From Ottelia alismoides (taxonomy: Eukaryota; Streptophyta; Magnoliopsida; Alismatales; Hydrocharitaceae), in assembly GCA_037367405.1 (NCBI GenBank), contig JAZKJV010002329.1, positions 186,001 to 250,000 on the forward strand: a DNA stretch of 64,000 bases. The letters run 5' to 3'. The notes under the pieces are model-generated. The model had not been told where the DNA came from. It saw only the letters and a program-made list of their open reading frames with translations, and ran no database searches. Positions 12,231 to 23,770 of this stretch are shown here, in pieces; within the stretch, counting starts at the first letter, position 1; each line of letters opens with the position of its first letter. A program made the position numbers and the translations under genes.

Positions 12231-13545
12231 AGGCTTGTAAGACATGAATCTCAATGATCCTCTTTTTGAGAAACCCGAAGGCTTCAAGACACTTATGATC
12301 TACAAGGAACTCAATATCTTTCCTTAAGAGGTCAGTTAGCGGTCGGGCAATTTTTGAAAAATCTTTAATAAATCTCCTATAAAATTTGACATGCCCTAGA
12401 AAAGACCGCACTTGTTTAACGTCGGTAGGTGGCTCGAGTTTCTTGATCACATCAACCTTGGTAGGGCCAACCTCCATTCCCTTCTTAGAGATGACGTGCC
12501 CCAACACAATTCCATCTTTTACCATGAAATGGCTTTTCTCTCAAGAGAGCACCAGATTCACTTCCCTACACTTCTCGAGGACTCGATCCAGGTGTGCTAG
12601 GCAATCATCGAATGAATCACCATGGATCGAGAAGTCATCCATGAAGATTTCTAGGAAATCTCCAACCAATTCGACAAAAACCACAATCATGCACCACTGA
12701 AAAGTGCCGGAGGCGTTGCAAAGCCCAAAAGGCATGCGCTTCAATGCATAAGTGCCGAAAGGGCATGTAAAAATAGTCTTTTCCTAGTCCTTTGGGGCGA
12801 TGGATACACGATTGTATCTCGAGTATCTGTCTAAGAAACAGAAGTATTCTCTTCCTGCTAATCTCTTCAAAATTTGATCAATAAAGGGCAGCGGGAAGTG
12901 ATCCTTCTTCATTGCGGCATTCAGGCGCTTGTAATCCACAGAGACGTGGCATGACGTGGGTACCCATGTCGTGATCTCCTCGCCCTCCTCGTTGGTGATA
13001 ATATGAAGTCCCAACTTTTTCGGGACGACGTGCAAGGGCGACACCCACTTGGAGTCTGAGATAGGATATATGAAACCGACCTTACCCCATTTTTCGATCT
13101 CAGTCTTAACCAGTTCCCATAAATTTGGATTCAACCTACGTTGGAATTCATGGGAGGTTTTAGCATTATCCTCAAGGTAAATATGGTGTGAACAGAGGTC
13201 TAGGTTAATCCCTGGAAGATTTGACAATCTCCAGCCTATAGCCTTGCGAATTTTCTCTAAAACTTTAAGCAGGTGGATCTCCTGCTCTTCGGTCAGATGT
13301 GAACTAATGTTGACCGTAAACTTTCCCTTATTTCCTACAAGGAAGGCATACTTACGATTAGGGGGTATTGGTTTGAGCTTGGGTAAGTCTGTATCATTCA
13401 CAAAATTTGTCTCTATCATTGCCGATTCTAGTTGTGATGCGGATGTTTCCCGTGTAACATTATCGACCACCATCTTAATTGTTTTGGGGATTGAATCACT
13501 AAAGATACAATGTGGTTTGGCAAATGTCACATCCGATTGTTTACC
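12231..13545 (-). pseudogene. pol: Element B reverse transcriptase with linker
   Basis: A 248-codon open stretch (12784-13530) holds the linker (LKPIPPNRKYAFLVG), RRLNPNLWELV, FIYPISDSKWVSPLHVVP, VDYKRLNAAMKKDHFPLP and REYFCFLDRYSRYN. It ends at a TAG exactly where relatives have Gln (APKD-stop-EKT). The next stretch (12541-12744) has MPFGLCNASGTFQ and the catalytic FMDDFSIHGDS. A TGA then replaces the Trp of the W-E-K motif. The third stretch (12154-12525) has GHVISKKGMEV and FLGHVKFYRRFIKDFSKIA. Only stops, not large gaps, break this RT, so it is the best-preserved RT of the three gypsy copies. Confidence 0.9.
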
Positions 13546-13850
13546 TCACTCCGGGATTGTCCAGAAAGAAAATGGACTGAAAGGTCATGAGGGACCTCTG
13601 TGTCTCTAGGAGTGTAGGCAGATGGATGCATGAGCTGGCAAATCAATTCATCAACAATGTCCTCTCTAGATGAGAGTGATTCTATCATTGCAGTCGTGTT
13701 CTGTCTCCATGGCCCAACTGTTGCTTTTGTATTTTCTGACTCAGATTCTGAATTTTTATACTTAGTGCTAGATTCGGTGTCAGGTCTTTGAAACCTAGTT
13801 TTCTTCATTTTGAGTTCAACTTCTCCAAACTAGATTCTCCCAGATGTTTA
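13546..13850 (-). pseudogene. pol: Element B protease-RT spacer
   Basis: An open stretch at 13527-13808 starts KKTRFQRPDTESSTKY and is rich in Ser and Glu. Element A has a closely similar segment (QRLDSESSTEYS near 36905), so it is a genuine part of the polyprotein lying just after the protease. No known domain is recognised, and the fragment's role is unknown. Confidence 0.6.
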
Positions 13851-14400
13851 GTTGAATAAAGCTCCTGTGGTCCTAAGGAAGGGCCGTCCTAGTATCATTT
13901 GAGAATCTTTCCAATTTTTAGGGACATCCATGTCAAGTACTGTGAAATCTATTGGGAAATTTTGTCCCTATATGTTGATGAAAACATTTCTAATCTCCCT
14001 ATTAGGTCTCTTAGTTGATGAATCAACGAATTGAAGTACAACTCTAGACTTCTTAAGAGGACCTAGATTTAGATGCTTAAAAAGAGTTGTGGGCATGAGA
14101 TTAATGGAGGAGCCTTTGTCTAACAGTGTTCGGGCAAACTTGATTTCGTTGATCTGGTTAGTGACAAAGTGAGCACCCATGTCTCTTTTCTTCCTTGGTA
14201 GCTTATTTTTGATCAGGCGAGATGTAGTAATAGAGAGTATGTGCTTCTTATTTATTTGGCTAGGGTTCTTTTTGCTGGCCCTTGTCGGTTCGCATCTCAC
14301 CTTAAGGTATTTTCTAAAAACCAGGTCTCTTTCTATCATATCATCTAGGGTCGGAGTGACCTTGATGTTTTCTCTGTAGATACATGCCATCTCTTCATCA
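13851..14400 (-). pseudogene. pol: Element B aspartic protease
   Basis: Open from 14390 to 13968 on the minus strand. A basic stretch (KKNPSQINKKH) precedes the retropepsin core LLDKGSSINLMP, then LQFVDSSTKRP. After a stop at 13968 the second half continues in the same region (VPKNWKDS, then ILGRPFLRTTGALFN). The active triad is D-K-G rather than D-T/S-G. The LGRPFL block is the conserved flap-side motif of retropepsins. This would have processed the polyprotein; it is inactive here through stops. Confidence 0.8.
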
Positions 14401-16600
14401 TTTTTTTTTGGTTTTTTATGCTTTTCTTCTTTCCAGCCGTAAGAGCACAGTGGAAACGAATTGACACATGGTGATAAAAAATATCACTTTTATTAAATGA
14501 GGGATTAAACTTATTTACAAGACTCGGACTAACGGAACCAAAAACAAGGAAAGTGGTGGACAACTGTCGCGGATGTCTTGGTGATGCTTCTTCTTCAGAC
14601 TCAAATTCTAACTCTCTGGAGTCCTCAATTGTGCAGTACTCGATGGGTGGTGTGGGTAGGACTTCTTCTTTATACTCCTTGTGCCTCTCTTCCTCTTCTT
14701 CCCTAGGATTGTGTGAATTAGTAGACACTGGGGCTATGTCATCATGTTCTTTCGCTCGATCAGGCATAATACGGTTTTTCCACTCCTAAGAGAAATATGA
14801 TAAGTGTCTTCATGCAAAAAATTCTCATATTCAGGTAAAGAATATTTAGAGACTAATACCTGATTCTGTCCAAGGATATTTGTATTAGCCTGGACTTGAG
14901 CTAGAATCGCGGTTTAGGGGTACAATCACCTCATCTCTCCATCGAGAGAGATGATTGACACCGACTCTCATATCATGAAGTTCGTCTAGCACTCGCTGGA
15001 GTTCAGGAGAGATCAAAGAAGAAGAAGACCCCTGGACCTGCTTGGACTGAGGCTATTGATACTGTCTGAATTGGCCCTGCTGGCCCTGGAGCTGGTACTA
15101 TTGCTGCTGAGGTTGCGAGCTTTGATAACCTGAATGGAACTGCTGACGCTGCTGCTGCTGTTGCTACTGAGGCTGGTAGATGGGTCGAGATTGTGGTAGA
15201 TGAGGGTTCGTAGTAGTGTTTGTATCCGATCGGTTAACATGATCCAGGTTATACCATACTTAGTTTATCTCCATGAATTGTGGAGGTTCCTCATAAATAG
15301 TTTGAGCAGAGGTTTCTTCGATTTGATGGGAAAAGACTTGGTCTCCACCCCAATGGTTCTGTTACCCTACCAATTGCCCATGAATGTAATGAATTTGGTG
15401 TATGAGGACAGGGGGTGAAGTAAGGACAAGGTATCCGCATCTTTGATACCATGTCACCCACTCCTCCATTGCTTAAGCAATTTAGCCAATTTCTCCATAT
15501 CAGATGATTAATGGAGTTTGTCCACCTTCTTATAAATATATTCGACCATAGTTAGCTTATCAGCTATTATTCCCATGTCGGCGTTTTAATCAGTCGTCAG
15601 ATTATTCACCATCTTCTTAAAGACAACTATGTAAGCCTGGTTGGTGGTCTGTGCATGGTTGGATTTTGCTAGTTTCTCGAACATCTTGTAGACGGTGTCC
15701 TCGTGGCATCCCATGTAGCTTCCTCCACAGGATGCACTCATTAACCCTTGGGTCTCAGGCTTCAGTCCACTTATCAGATTTTGGACGAGCGTCATTTTAC
15801 TTATACCGTGTCCTAGGCATTTCTGTATTAGGTCTGTGAACCTTTCCCAGGTTTCATGGAATGGCTCCCTCGGGTGTTGGGTGAAGCTCGTGAGTTTTAT
15901 CCTCATCTGATTAATTCTACTTACTGGGTAGAATTTCTTTAAGAATAGTGTCTTGAAGGTGGCCCTTGTGGTGACCACTTCTGCTAAGTTTTTCAACCAC
16001 TAAGCAGCCTTATCAGTCAAGGCGAAGGGGACATATCTTAGCCTTATGTAGTCTTGACTAACCATAGGGCGGCATAGGTTAGCGCAGACTAGCTCGAAGT
16101 AACAGAGAAAGATATATGGTTCTTCATGATTATTCCCTCCAAACTTATGCAATAATGCGAGGAAATGTAGTTTGTGCTCGAATGCATCCTCGAGGGGTAT
16201 CAACCTCAACCAATTATAATCATTATCTAATTCAAGGAGGTACATATCCTCCCTATTAGCCTCTCCGCATTGCAGTTCTGCCAACTGATCTCTAAGGAGT
16301 TCATTGTGTTGTTCAGCAACAATTACTCCAGCCAAAATTGCATGAATAGGGTCATTGTCATTATCATCCTTCTTCGGAGGCATATTGACTTCTTCTTTAC
16401 CATCAGATGCACACAAATCTGAGTTAGGCTCACGCTTGGATGGTTTAAGGGTTCTGCCAAAGATGAAAGTCTCTTTGGCAGGAAGGGAGTAGGAGATAGG
16501 GTTAGTTAGGGGTTGACTTATCCCTATAGGTGAAGGGTGAACCATGGTTTGGAAAAAAAGGACCATCCCCATACTATGGGGTTTCGAGAAGAGGGTCATC
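14401..16600 (-). pseudogene. gag: Element B gag (decayed)
   Basis: The 5' open part (16000-16599) ends with VPFALTDKAA and a TAG where relatives have Trp (A-A-W-W-L). The next part (15586-15996) begins just beyond with KNLAEVVTTRATFKTLFLKK and HPREPFHETWERF, the capsid hallmark of Athila-type gag (retrotransposon gag family). Downstream are a low-complexity Gln/Ser tract (about 15070-15180) and an acidic segment (EEEEER near 14690). Many stops occur between 14400 and 15580. No CCHC zinc knuckle is visible, as expected for this lineage. The chosen 5' limit at 16600 is the first in-frame ATG and is uncertain. Confidence 0.82.
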
Positions 16601-18053
16601 TCGAAACCGAGGAGATGAGTTACTTGAGGAGCTCGGAGATTTGTTCACAAAGTTTGAATGAAGAACTCCAGAAGAATCCATCTCGGATGAAAGGAGAAGA
16701 TTGGAGCACAAAGAAAGATTGAGGAGATAGAATCCAAAGGACGTACAAATACACAGAAGACTCACACAAAACGAACACAATTCAAACTCATCAATTCACC
16801 CACTCAACACTGGTGAAGGCACTTTAGGGCTCGACCACTTATCTTTTCAATTTTAATTTAGTGACAAAGCAATCTTGAAAATTAAGCGGAGCTATTAGGT
16901 GCCGAAATATTTCACAAAGACTATCCCGAGTTCATACAAGTAATTGCATCTAATTTCATCTAGTATGGGTGTAAGTACATACCGTTAGACGGTTACCCGT
17001 GTTACTTGAGGACGGAGCCTTTCACGGTATCCTCTAAACTACCCACTCTGCTAAAGGAAGTCAGACCGCAAAACGAATACCTGAAACCCTCACTGAGAAG
17101 TGGCTAGTTGCTTCTAAAAATAATAGTCTGAATGAAAATTTTCATTTTTTTTGCTCTGTCCTAAGTGTGCGATCTTATCCTCACATACAATGAGTGGATT
17201 ATTCTCCACCAGACACAAGCATGTTTTTAGGTTAGGTTATTTATAGTCACCTTGATTAACAGTCCTGGTTTTAGATTAAGGTTATCACTAAAGTTTTAGA
17301 CGAGCACAGAAATTCATGCCTAATGAGCAATCCCAATTCCTTTAATTCATAAGTTGTAAAACTGAGGAGGGAGAATCGAAAAGCCAATGCAAGCCTAAAT
17401 CAATGATGCATGCTTAAGAAGAAGACTTCCAATGATTCCTCGCGATCTTCATGCGGGATGCAATACAAGGAATTTTCAAAATTTACACTAAATGATATAC
17501 ACGGATGAAATCTCTCTAAGTAGAAAAATCTATCAGCGGGAAAGAATTGATTAAAAATTTGGCTAAGTTGAACAATCTACTACTGTGTATAGTTAATGAA
17601 AGCATGGCCTAAGAATTACTAGCACAATCAAGAATAAATAAGCAAGCATAAATGTGCCTAATTCCTACGCCACTCAAGTGGGTCCCAACCATATAGAAGG
17701 GGTTGAAACAGACCCGACAAACCACAGAGAAGTCCAGTTCGAATTATTACAAATTATCAGGGTTCAAAGAGAGAGGGACCCTGTGAATAATGCGGAAAAT
17801 TAAATCTAAACTAACCCTCTCTCACAAAAAATAAAAAACAGTCTTCTTTACAGACCCTTGAATTATATCCCAAAAATCGCATCGAGTTATCTGCATAGAG
17901 AGAAGATGCAGTTAGTATCTGTAGAGAGAGATAGGCCAAATATAATATAGAAAATAAAATGCAAAAAAAGAGAAGAAAAAGGAAAAAATGACAAAGAAAT
18001 TATTTTCACAAAAATTAATTAAAGGAAATTATTTAAAACCCTAAAAATACGCA
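16601..18053 (-). other. Element B 5' leader (untranslated)
   Basis: About 1.45 kb lies between the primer-binding site and gag with no convincing frame. It is homologous to element A's leader: both contain a TTATCTTTTCAATTTTAA block (here 16841-16858; in A 43998-44015) and an AACAGTCCTG block (17262; in A 55139). That homology is what allows A's leader to be recognised on both sides of E1. Long leaders are usual in Athila-like elements. Confidence 0.7.
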
Positions 18054-18073
18054 GTTCCCCAGCAACGATGTCA
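18054..18073 (-). promoter_or_regulatory. Element B primer-binding site (tRNA-Asp-like)
   Basis: Two bases after the 5' LTR end, the minus strand reads TGACATCGTTGCTGGGGAAC. This resembles the complement of the 3' end of plant tRNA-Asp, the usual primer of Athila/Tat elements, with a few changes. It fixes the LTR boundary at 18076. Confidence 0.7.
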
Positions 18074-18075
18074 TT

Positions 18076-21000
18076 TGACGACTTCAAAAATCACCTCTTT
18101 AATAATCGAGAATTGTAGTATAGGAGATGATCTTCGATTCAACAAAAATCACAATCTTTGAATGTTGTGGAGAATTTTTCTTGGTAAGTGTACCAAGAGA
18201 AACAAGGAACATTGATTTTTAGTTGTGTGGTTTTAAATTAAATTAAATAATTAATTAAATATTCGATTATTTTCTATGTCAGAAAATAAAGAGAAAATAT
18301 GCTGGTGAATCTACAAATAAACAGAGAGAATAAATGTAAAGTTCAGGATATGTGATGATGATTTTTAATCCAAATAATATTAATCAATATCCTAGAATTT
18401 AAATCACAGATCAAAAGATATCATTTCGATGGAGATATTTTCATTTAATCCCAAAAATGTAAGCAAGAAGATTATTAGATCAATTTATACTCCTACACAA
18501 GTTAACTCCTCAAAAATATGACCAATAATTCTCTTTCCTTGGTTGAGCCCCCTACACAGATTAAATTCTTCAAATAATTTCTCTTCAATACAAGAAGATT
18601 AATCTTGCAACATATTCTCAATCGGATCCCTACAAGTCATGTTCAAAATTTCTCATGATAATTGCACAAATATATCGATAATTGAGCCTGCATGTATCAA
18701 CAAAAATTCACAATTAATAATCATCAAGAAATTGCCTCAGATCTGTCTACAAATTATGCGATGTGATAGAGCACGAAATAAGCTTCAAAATGACATATTA
18801 TATGCTAAAATCCAAGTTCGAATGCAAAAGATATGCTAAATTGAAATTCTAGGGACTTAAATGCAATAACAGTAATTATTTTCCTTTCAATCAGGTCCCT
18901 GGAGGGACTTATCTGTAACAAGGAAAAATCGCCTCGGCCTTTCTACAAATTGCCCTGAGGGCACGTGTTTGTCATGTGAGGATGACATCACCATCGGCTG
19001 AACCTTTTTGTAATTTGTTGAAACTAAGAGGGATCAACTACAATTAGAGCAAGAGGGCATGTGTTTGTCACGTGCTGAAGTCGGTTGGGGCTCTTCTGTA
19101 GTTCTTTGGAATGGAAGGGGTGGGGCGCAATTTACCCCCAAGCACATGCCGTGCACATGCGTAGGAGGTTCCAGAGGCGAGGCAGAGGCTCGGGGTGTCC
19201 GAGCCTCGAGGCACGGTAAAAGTGAAGGTTCGGATTCCCATGCCGAGGTTCGAGCACCCGAAGCAACACATGGCAGATGCACGTGCTTTGGGAATCCAAG
19301 GCTGAGGTATGGCGGCTGTGGAGGTTCGGATAGAGCCTCAGTGGATACGAGGCTCGTGGATTGGAAGGGAGGCGACCTCATGGAGATTCGGATAGAAGCC
19401 TTGCCCCTTGATCCAACAACGATGATCAGGTGGCAAAGCAGAGTGTGTTGGGTGATGCGGTCGGCGGAAAGCACTGGATGCCGCGTGCTGGTGGAGGCAC
19501 GGGGATCGATGGCACGACGACGATAGGCTCGGAGGCTGAGCTCGGCCTCAGGAGTCACACACCCTAGGCTGAGCTACAGGTGGTTGGAGGCGAAGGGTGG
19601 AGCTCAGGCCGGTGGCAATGAAGCGGGAGGTGGCTACTGTGGTTCGATCGAGTGGTTGCGGTGCCAAGGTGGTCGTTGGTGGCAAGCGTACGTGAGGTGG
19701 GACCTGCAGGGGTTAGACAAACACAAACCAAGGAAGGAAATAGGGACAGGGCTCCGTGTGTAGGCAAGGGGCAGGAGCTTGATCTCTGAACTGAGCGAGG
19801 CTAGGAGTGAGGTGGATTTGGAGGGTAGAAGGAGAAGCATAGAGGGAGGTTGATGAGGGAGAGCAGTTTTGGAGTTGGGTCTTGGTTGAGTTGAATCGAT
19901 GAGGAAGAAGGCGAGCGAGATCTGGGAGTCAAGAAGATATATAGGGTGTGATGATCGAGGGCGAGTAGTCAGTGGAGGTGGATCTCCTGAGAGAAGCTCA
20001 GTCCAGAGAATCTATGTTTGCTCAAGGCCACGACGAACGATTGAGCTTCAACAACTTCAGGAGAATCTGCGGCAAGGGACATGGGGTCCCTTGGATCTCA
20101 CCGGGACACGGGAGGGTCATCGCTGGAAGGTGTTACTCTTGCTGTCACCTAAGATACCAACTTCAGAGATCTCTCGAGGTCCAACTATGGCGGATTAAGG
20201 GTGTAGCGAGGTTGGAGGTGGGATTTAAAGGAGGTGGATGGAGGTGCATTACACGACGAAGGAGGATGGAACGACTAGCAAGGGAAAGTCATGCTGTCGG
20301 GGGTTACACAAGGGTGGAAGAGGTGCAACGACTGCGGCAGAGGTGCAAGGCGACCGTTACAAGAGCGGGAGGTGGCGGTGCTGGGAAGGGGAGGGGGCTG
20401 GGTCACGTGTCGTTCACTTGCGCGTGGAAGAAGAAGGCAGCACGTGCGTGGCACGTGCAGGAGGAGAGAGGGAAACAAAGGACCGGTTCACGTGCTCTGC
20501 ATGTGACCTGGGGGTGGCAAGAGAGAGAAAAAGCAAGGGTGCAACATGGCATGCCCAGGGGCTGCCACGTGTCACCTCAAAAAAATTTCAAAATTAAAAG
20601 AGGAAGAAAAATATAAAAGAAATAGAAGGAGGCCTCGGATCGAAAAATTTCTTTCATGAAAGTTGTTCGCACGATGAGTTCTACAACTTTCGTGATGGAC
20701 CCAGGAGAAAAGGAGGTCAACCGTGCAAAGTGGCATTTTTGGTGGTCTCTATATGTATAGAAAACCAACTTTTTGGAGTTTTGTATTTTTTTGTGATTTT
20801 AGAAGGGGATAAAAAATCTAGAGAAAATATGATAAAATAAAAGACACTAAATTACACATTAACCTAATTTTTTCGATTTTTAATAAAAAAGTAAATAGGA
20901 AAATAAAATAGAAGTACGAAATAAGCAAATTTTGTAAAGACTCACAGAGGACACTTGGACATAGTCAGTTTCTTTGATTTCAGTCTTGATCTGGATTTGG

Positions 21001-21589
21001 ATTTTTTGCCGCTTGAAAAACTTTCATCAAAGAACACAAATGAAAAGATATAAAATTAAAAGGGTTAATTATATACATAAAACTCAGGTCAAAAATAGCA
21101 AAAAGATAAAATGCGCAAAAGAGGCCCAAAACCCAACTTTCATATACGAGCTCCTGGTTATTTTGAAGGTATTTGAAAAAGGAGTACTTTAAAAGTGGGA
21201 GACCAAAATTGGAACTATATGAGGAAGATATGTGCATTTTAGTCCGTCTAATGTGAAACTAGGACTTGGGTTTATTTGACACTTATTTGAGTTAGTAATT
21301 TTTTTGTATTTTTTATTTATTCTGGTTAGTAATATCTACACAAAGGAGATTTGGGGTCAATCAGAGTTAGGATGAATTAATAAAAAATATGAGAATTTAG
21401 TAGCTTCTTAGGTCAATTTACACTTGGATTTTTGGGTTCCTTATTTTATGCAATTATGCATGATGAAATGCGAATATTATTTACATATGTATGAATGATA
21501 ATGATGCTATATTAATTATTAAATCATATAGATTTTGGGAGACAAAGCCTTATTGACCAATTTTAGCATGATGAGACTATGATTCATCA
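18076..21589 (-). repeat. Element B 5' LTR
   Basis: About 3.5 kb, starting TGATGAATC (minus strand, at 21589) and ending GAAGTCGTCA at 18076. It is colinear with 5249-8754. The GC-rich core (19040-20580) repeats the CACGTG-rich block (sites at 20404, 20441, 20452, 20489 and 20566) and the CTTTAAATCCC block (about 20221). The ORFs within it (for example 19059-19526 and 19972-20616) do not stay open in the 3' LTR and are not genes. Confidence 0.88.
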
Positions 21590-22075
21590 AGGACCAAGAG
21601 AAGACGACATTCACCTGCCCATTTAGGACGTGCGCTTTCCGATAATGCCGTTTGGGCTGTTCAACGCCCCCGCTACATTCAAGCAATGTATGCTAGTTGT
21701 ATTTACCGACATGGTGGGCAGTTTTTTGGAGGTATTAATGGATGATTTCTCAGTCTATGGAGATTCATTTGATCAATGTCTTGACTATTTAGACTTAGTC
21801 CTGTGGAGGTGCTGCGAAGTGAACCTCTTGCTTTCATGAGAGAAGAGAAACTTCATGGTGACAGAGCAGATTGTGGTGGGTCACGTTGTATCAAAACGTG
21901 GCATGGAAGTTGACCCAACCAAGGTAGAGGTGATTTCAAATTCTGAGCCACCTACCAACCTCAAACAAGTCTGGTCATACCTAGGGCACGTCAGTTTCTA
22001 TCGATGATTCATCAAAGACTTCAGCAAGTTTGCTCAACCATTGGCCCCTGTCCTATGGCCACTGGATTTGAAGTT
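21590..22075 (+). pseudogene. pol: Element D reverse transcriptase, C-terminal part
   Basis: The frame resumes from 5248 with QEKTTFTCPF, then IMPFGLFNAPATFKQCM and the catalytic LMDDFSVYGDSFD (21630-21839 open). A TGA at 21837 sits where relatives have the Trp of W-E-K, as in element B. Next come GHVVSKRGMEVDPTKVEV and LGHVSFYR followed by a stop and FIKDFSKFAQPL. From about 22045 the expected palm-to-RNase H connection is missing, pointing to a deletion of roughly 250-300 bases compared with B. Confidence 0.85.
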
Positions 22076-22420
22076 AATGCACATTTGCTATTCACTATGC
22101 TAGAAGCTCAAAAGAATTACATTATCACCAAGAAAGAGCTGCTAGTTGTAGTCTTTTCCATGGAAATGTTCAGATCCCATCTCCTTGGTTCCAAAGCCAT
22201 AGTATACACTAACCATTCTGCCATCCAGTACTTGCAATAGAATAAGGATGCCAAACCAGGCCTTATCAGATGGATCCTTCTACTCTAGGAGTTTGACCTT
22301 GAAATTTGAGACAAGACCGGAGTAAAAAATGTAGTGGCAGATCATCTATCAAGATTACCCGAGCCTGAATCTCCTAAGCGGAATTTGAGGCTGATCACTG
22401 AAACCTTTCTAGATGAAGCC
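22076..22420 (+). pseudogene. pol: Element D RNase H (5' truncated)
   Basis: The open stretch 22004-22240 contains KNYIITKKELLVVVFSMEMF and AIVYTNHSAIQYLQ, the middle RNase H motifs. The catalytic Asp of the usual Y-T-D-H is Asn here. After a stop come LIRWILLL and NVVADHLSRLPEPE. The first RNase H motif (D-A-S-D) is absent because of the upstream deletion. The domain is clearly non-functional. Confidence 0.75.
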
Positions 22421-23770
22421 ATAATGTTAGTCACCTCGCTCCCCTGGTATGTTGATATTATGAACTATCTTGTGTCCAAGAGAACTCTACAAGATTGGTA
22501 GAACTGTAAGTAGACAAATTCTTGTATGCTATCCATTTCTATCAGTGGGAGGATCCATATCTCTTTCATGAGGGGGTAGATTGTATTGGGAGAAGGTGCA
22601 TTCCTCAGGAGGAAATTACAAGTGTACTTGCATATTTCCATGATTGAGAATAGGGGGACACCATTTAGGCAGGAGAACGGCAACAAAAGTACTCCAATGC
22701 GACCTTTAGTGGCCAACCTTCTTCAAAGATGCAGAAGATTATGTGAAGCATTGTACTGACTGCCAGAAGATGGGTGGAACCATTGGACTAAGTGACACAA
22801 TGCCCTTGAAATTTATTCAGATTTCAGATGTGTTTGACATGTGGGGAATTGACTTCATGGGCCCATTTTAGAATAGTCAGGGATTCGAATACATTCTGCT
22901 GGCTGTTGATTATGTTAGTCATTGGGTGGAGGCTATCCCAGCCCAAGCCACCGACAGTCGCACCATCTGTCGTTTTCTGAAGGATCATATAAAGGAAATA
23001 TTCTTATATCTGATGGTGGTAGCCATTTCATCAATAAAGAGGTGAAGAAGTCAACTCAAGGATTTTGCGTTGAACATCGTGTAGCTTCTCCTTACTACCC
23101 ATATTCCAATGGCTTGGTGGAATGCTCAAACAGGGAGAGTAAGACAATTCTTCAGAAGCTTTTTCATCCGGATCGCAAGAACTGATCTCAGTTGCTTGAC
23201 TAATTTCTTTGGACTTACTGAACAACGTACAAGTCACCTTTAGGAATGTCTCCCTACCATCTGGTATATGACAAGCCATGCCATTTGCTCGTGGAACTCA
23301 TTCATAAATCCTTGCAGGCAATCAATGTTTGTAATCTGGATTCCAAGAAGGCCAGGAAGAGTAAAAAGCTGGATCTGAATAGAATACTTGAATTTCGTGA
23401 CTACGCATACGACAACAACCTGATGTACAAGAAGAAGTCAAGAAGTGGCATGACAAGCACATCCATCGAAAGACTTTTGAGCTGGGTCAGAAGGTCTGGT
23501 TGTTCGATGCGAAGTTGAAATTTTTTCTTGGAAAGTTGAAGAGCAAATGGACTGGACTATTTATAGTGAAGCATGTGCATGGCAACGACAACGTAATGAT
23601 ATCAAAATCATCAACTGATGCACATCCCTTCTTGATCAAAGGACAATTACTGAAACTATATCTGGAGCATGACACCTTCTTGTCCATTGTAGATTCTATT
23701 CAAGTTGTGTATGAAGATGAGCTGAAGGCCACCATATCCACAAAATCTGACAAAGTAGACACAAATATTT
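22421..23770 (+). pseudogene. pol: Element D integrase
   Basis: Pieces in order are a zinc-finger remnant (about 22660-22770, ending in a CTDCQK-like block), IDFMGPF and [17 protein letters not shown] with the first Asp (22850-22950), ILISDGGSHFINKE with the second Asp (23003-23045) and SNGLVECSNRES with the Glu (about 23106-23141). The D-D-E triad is therefore still visible, although in different frames. The C-terminal part (YKSPLGMSPYHLVYDK, then KLKSKWTGLFIVKHVH and GQLLKLYLEHD) runs to about 23770. At least four frameshifts or stops break it. Confidence 0.82.

Larger units (their letters stand above)
5249..21589 (-). mobile_element. Element B: full-length decayed Athila-like gypsy retrotransposon, minus strand
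   Basis: The element has two LTRs in the same orientation (18076-21589 as 5' copy, 5249-8754 as 3' copy). A primer-binding site similar to the tRNA-Asp 3' end sits at 18054-18073. Between the LTRs are a ~1.4 kb leader, gag, protease, RT, RNase H and integrase in gypsy order, a non-coding 3' region and a polypurine tract at 8755-8766. All parts read on the minus strand. Every domain has stops or frameshifts. The two LTRs differ at roughly 10 percent over the first ~190 bases compared by eye, so this is an old insertion. It sits in the RT of element D. Confidence 0.9.
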
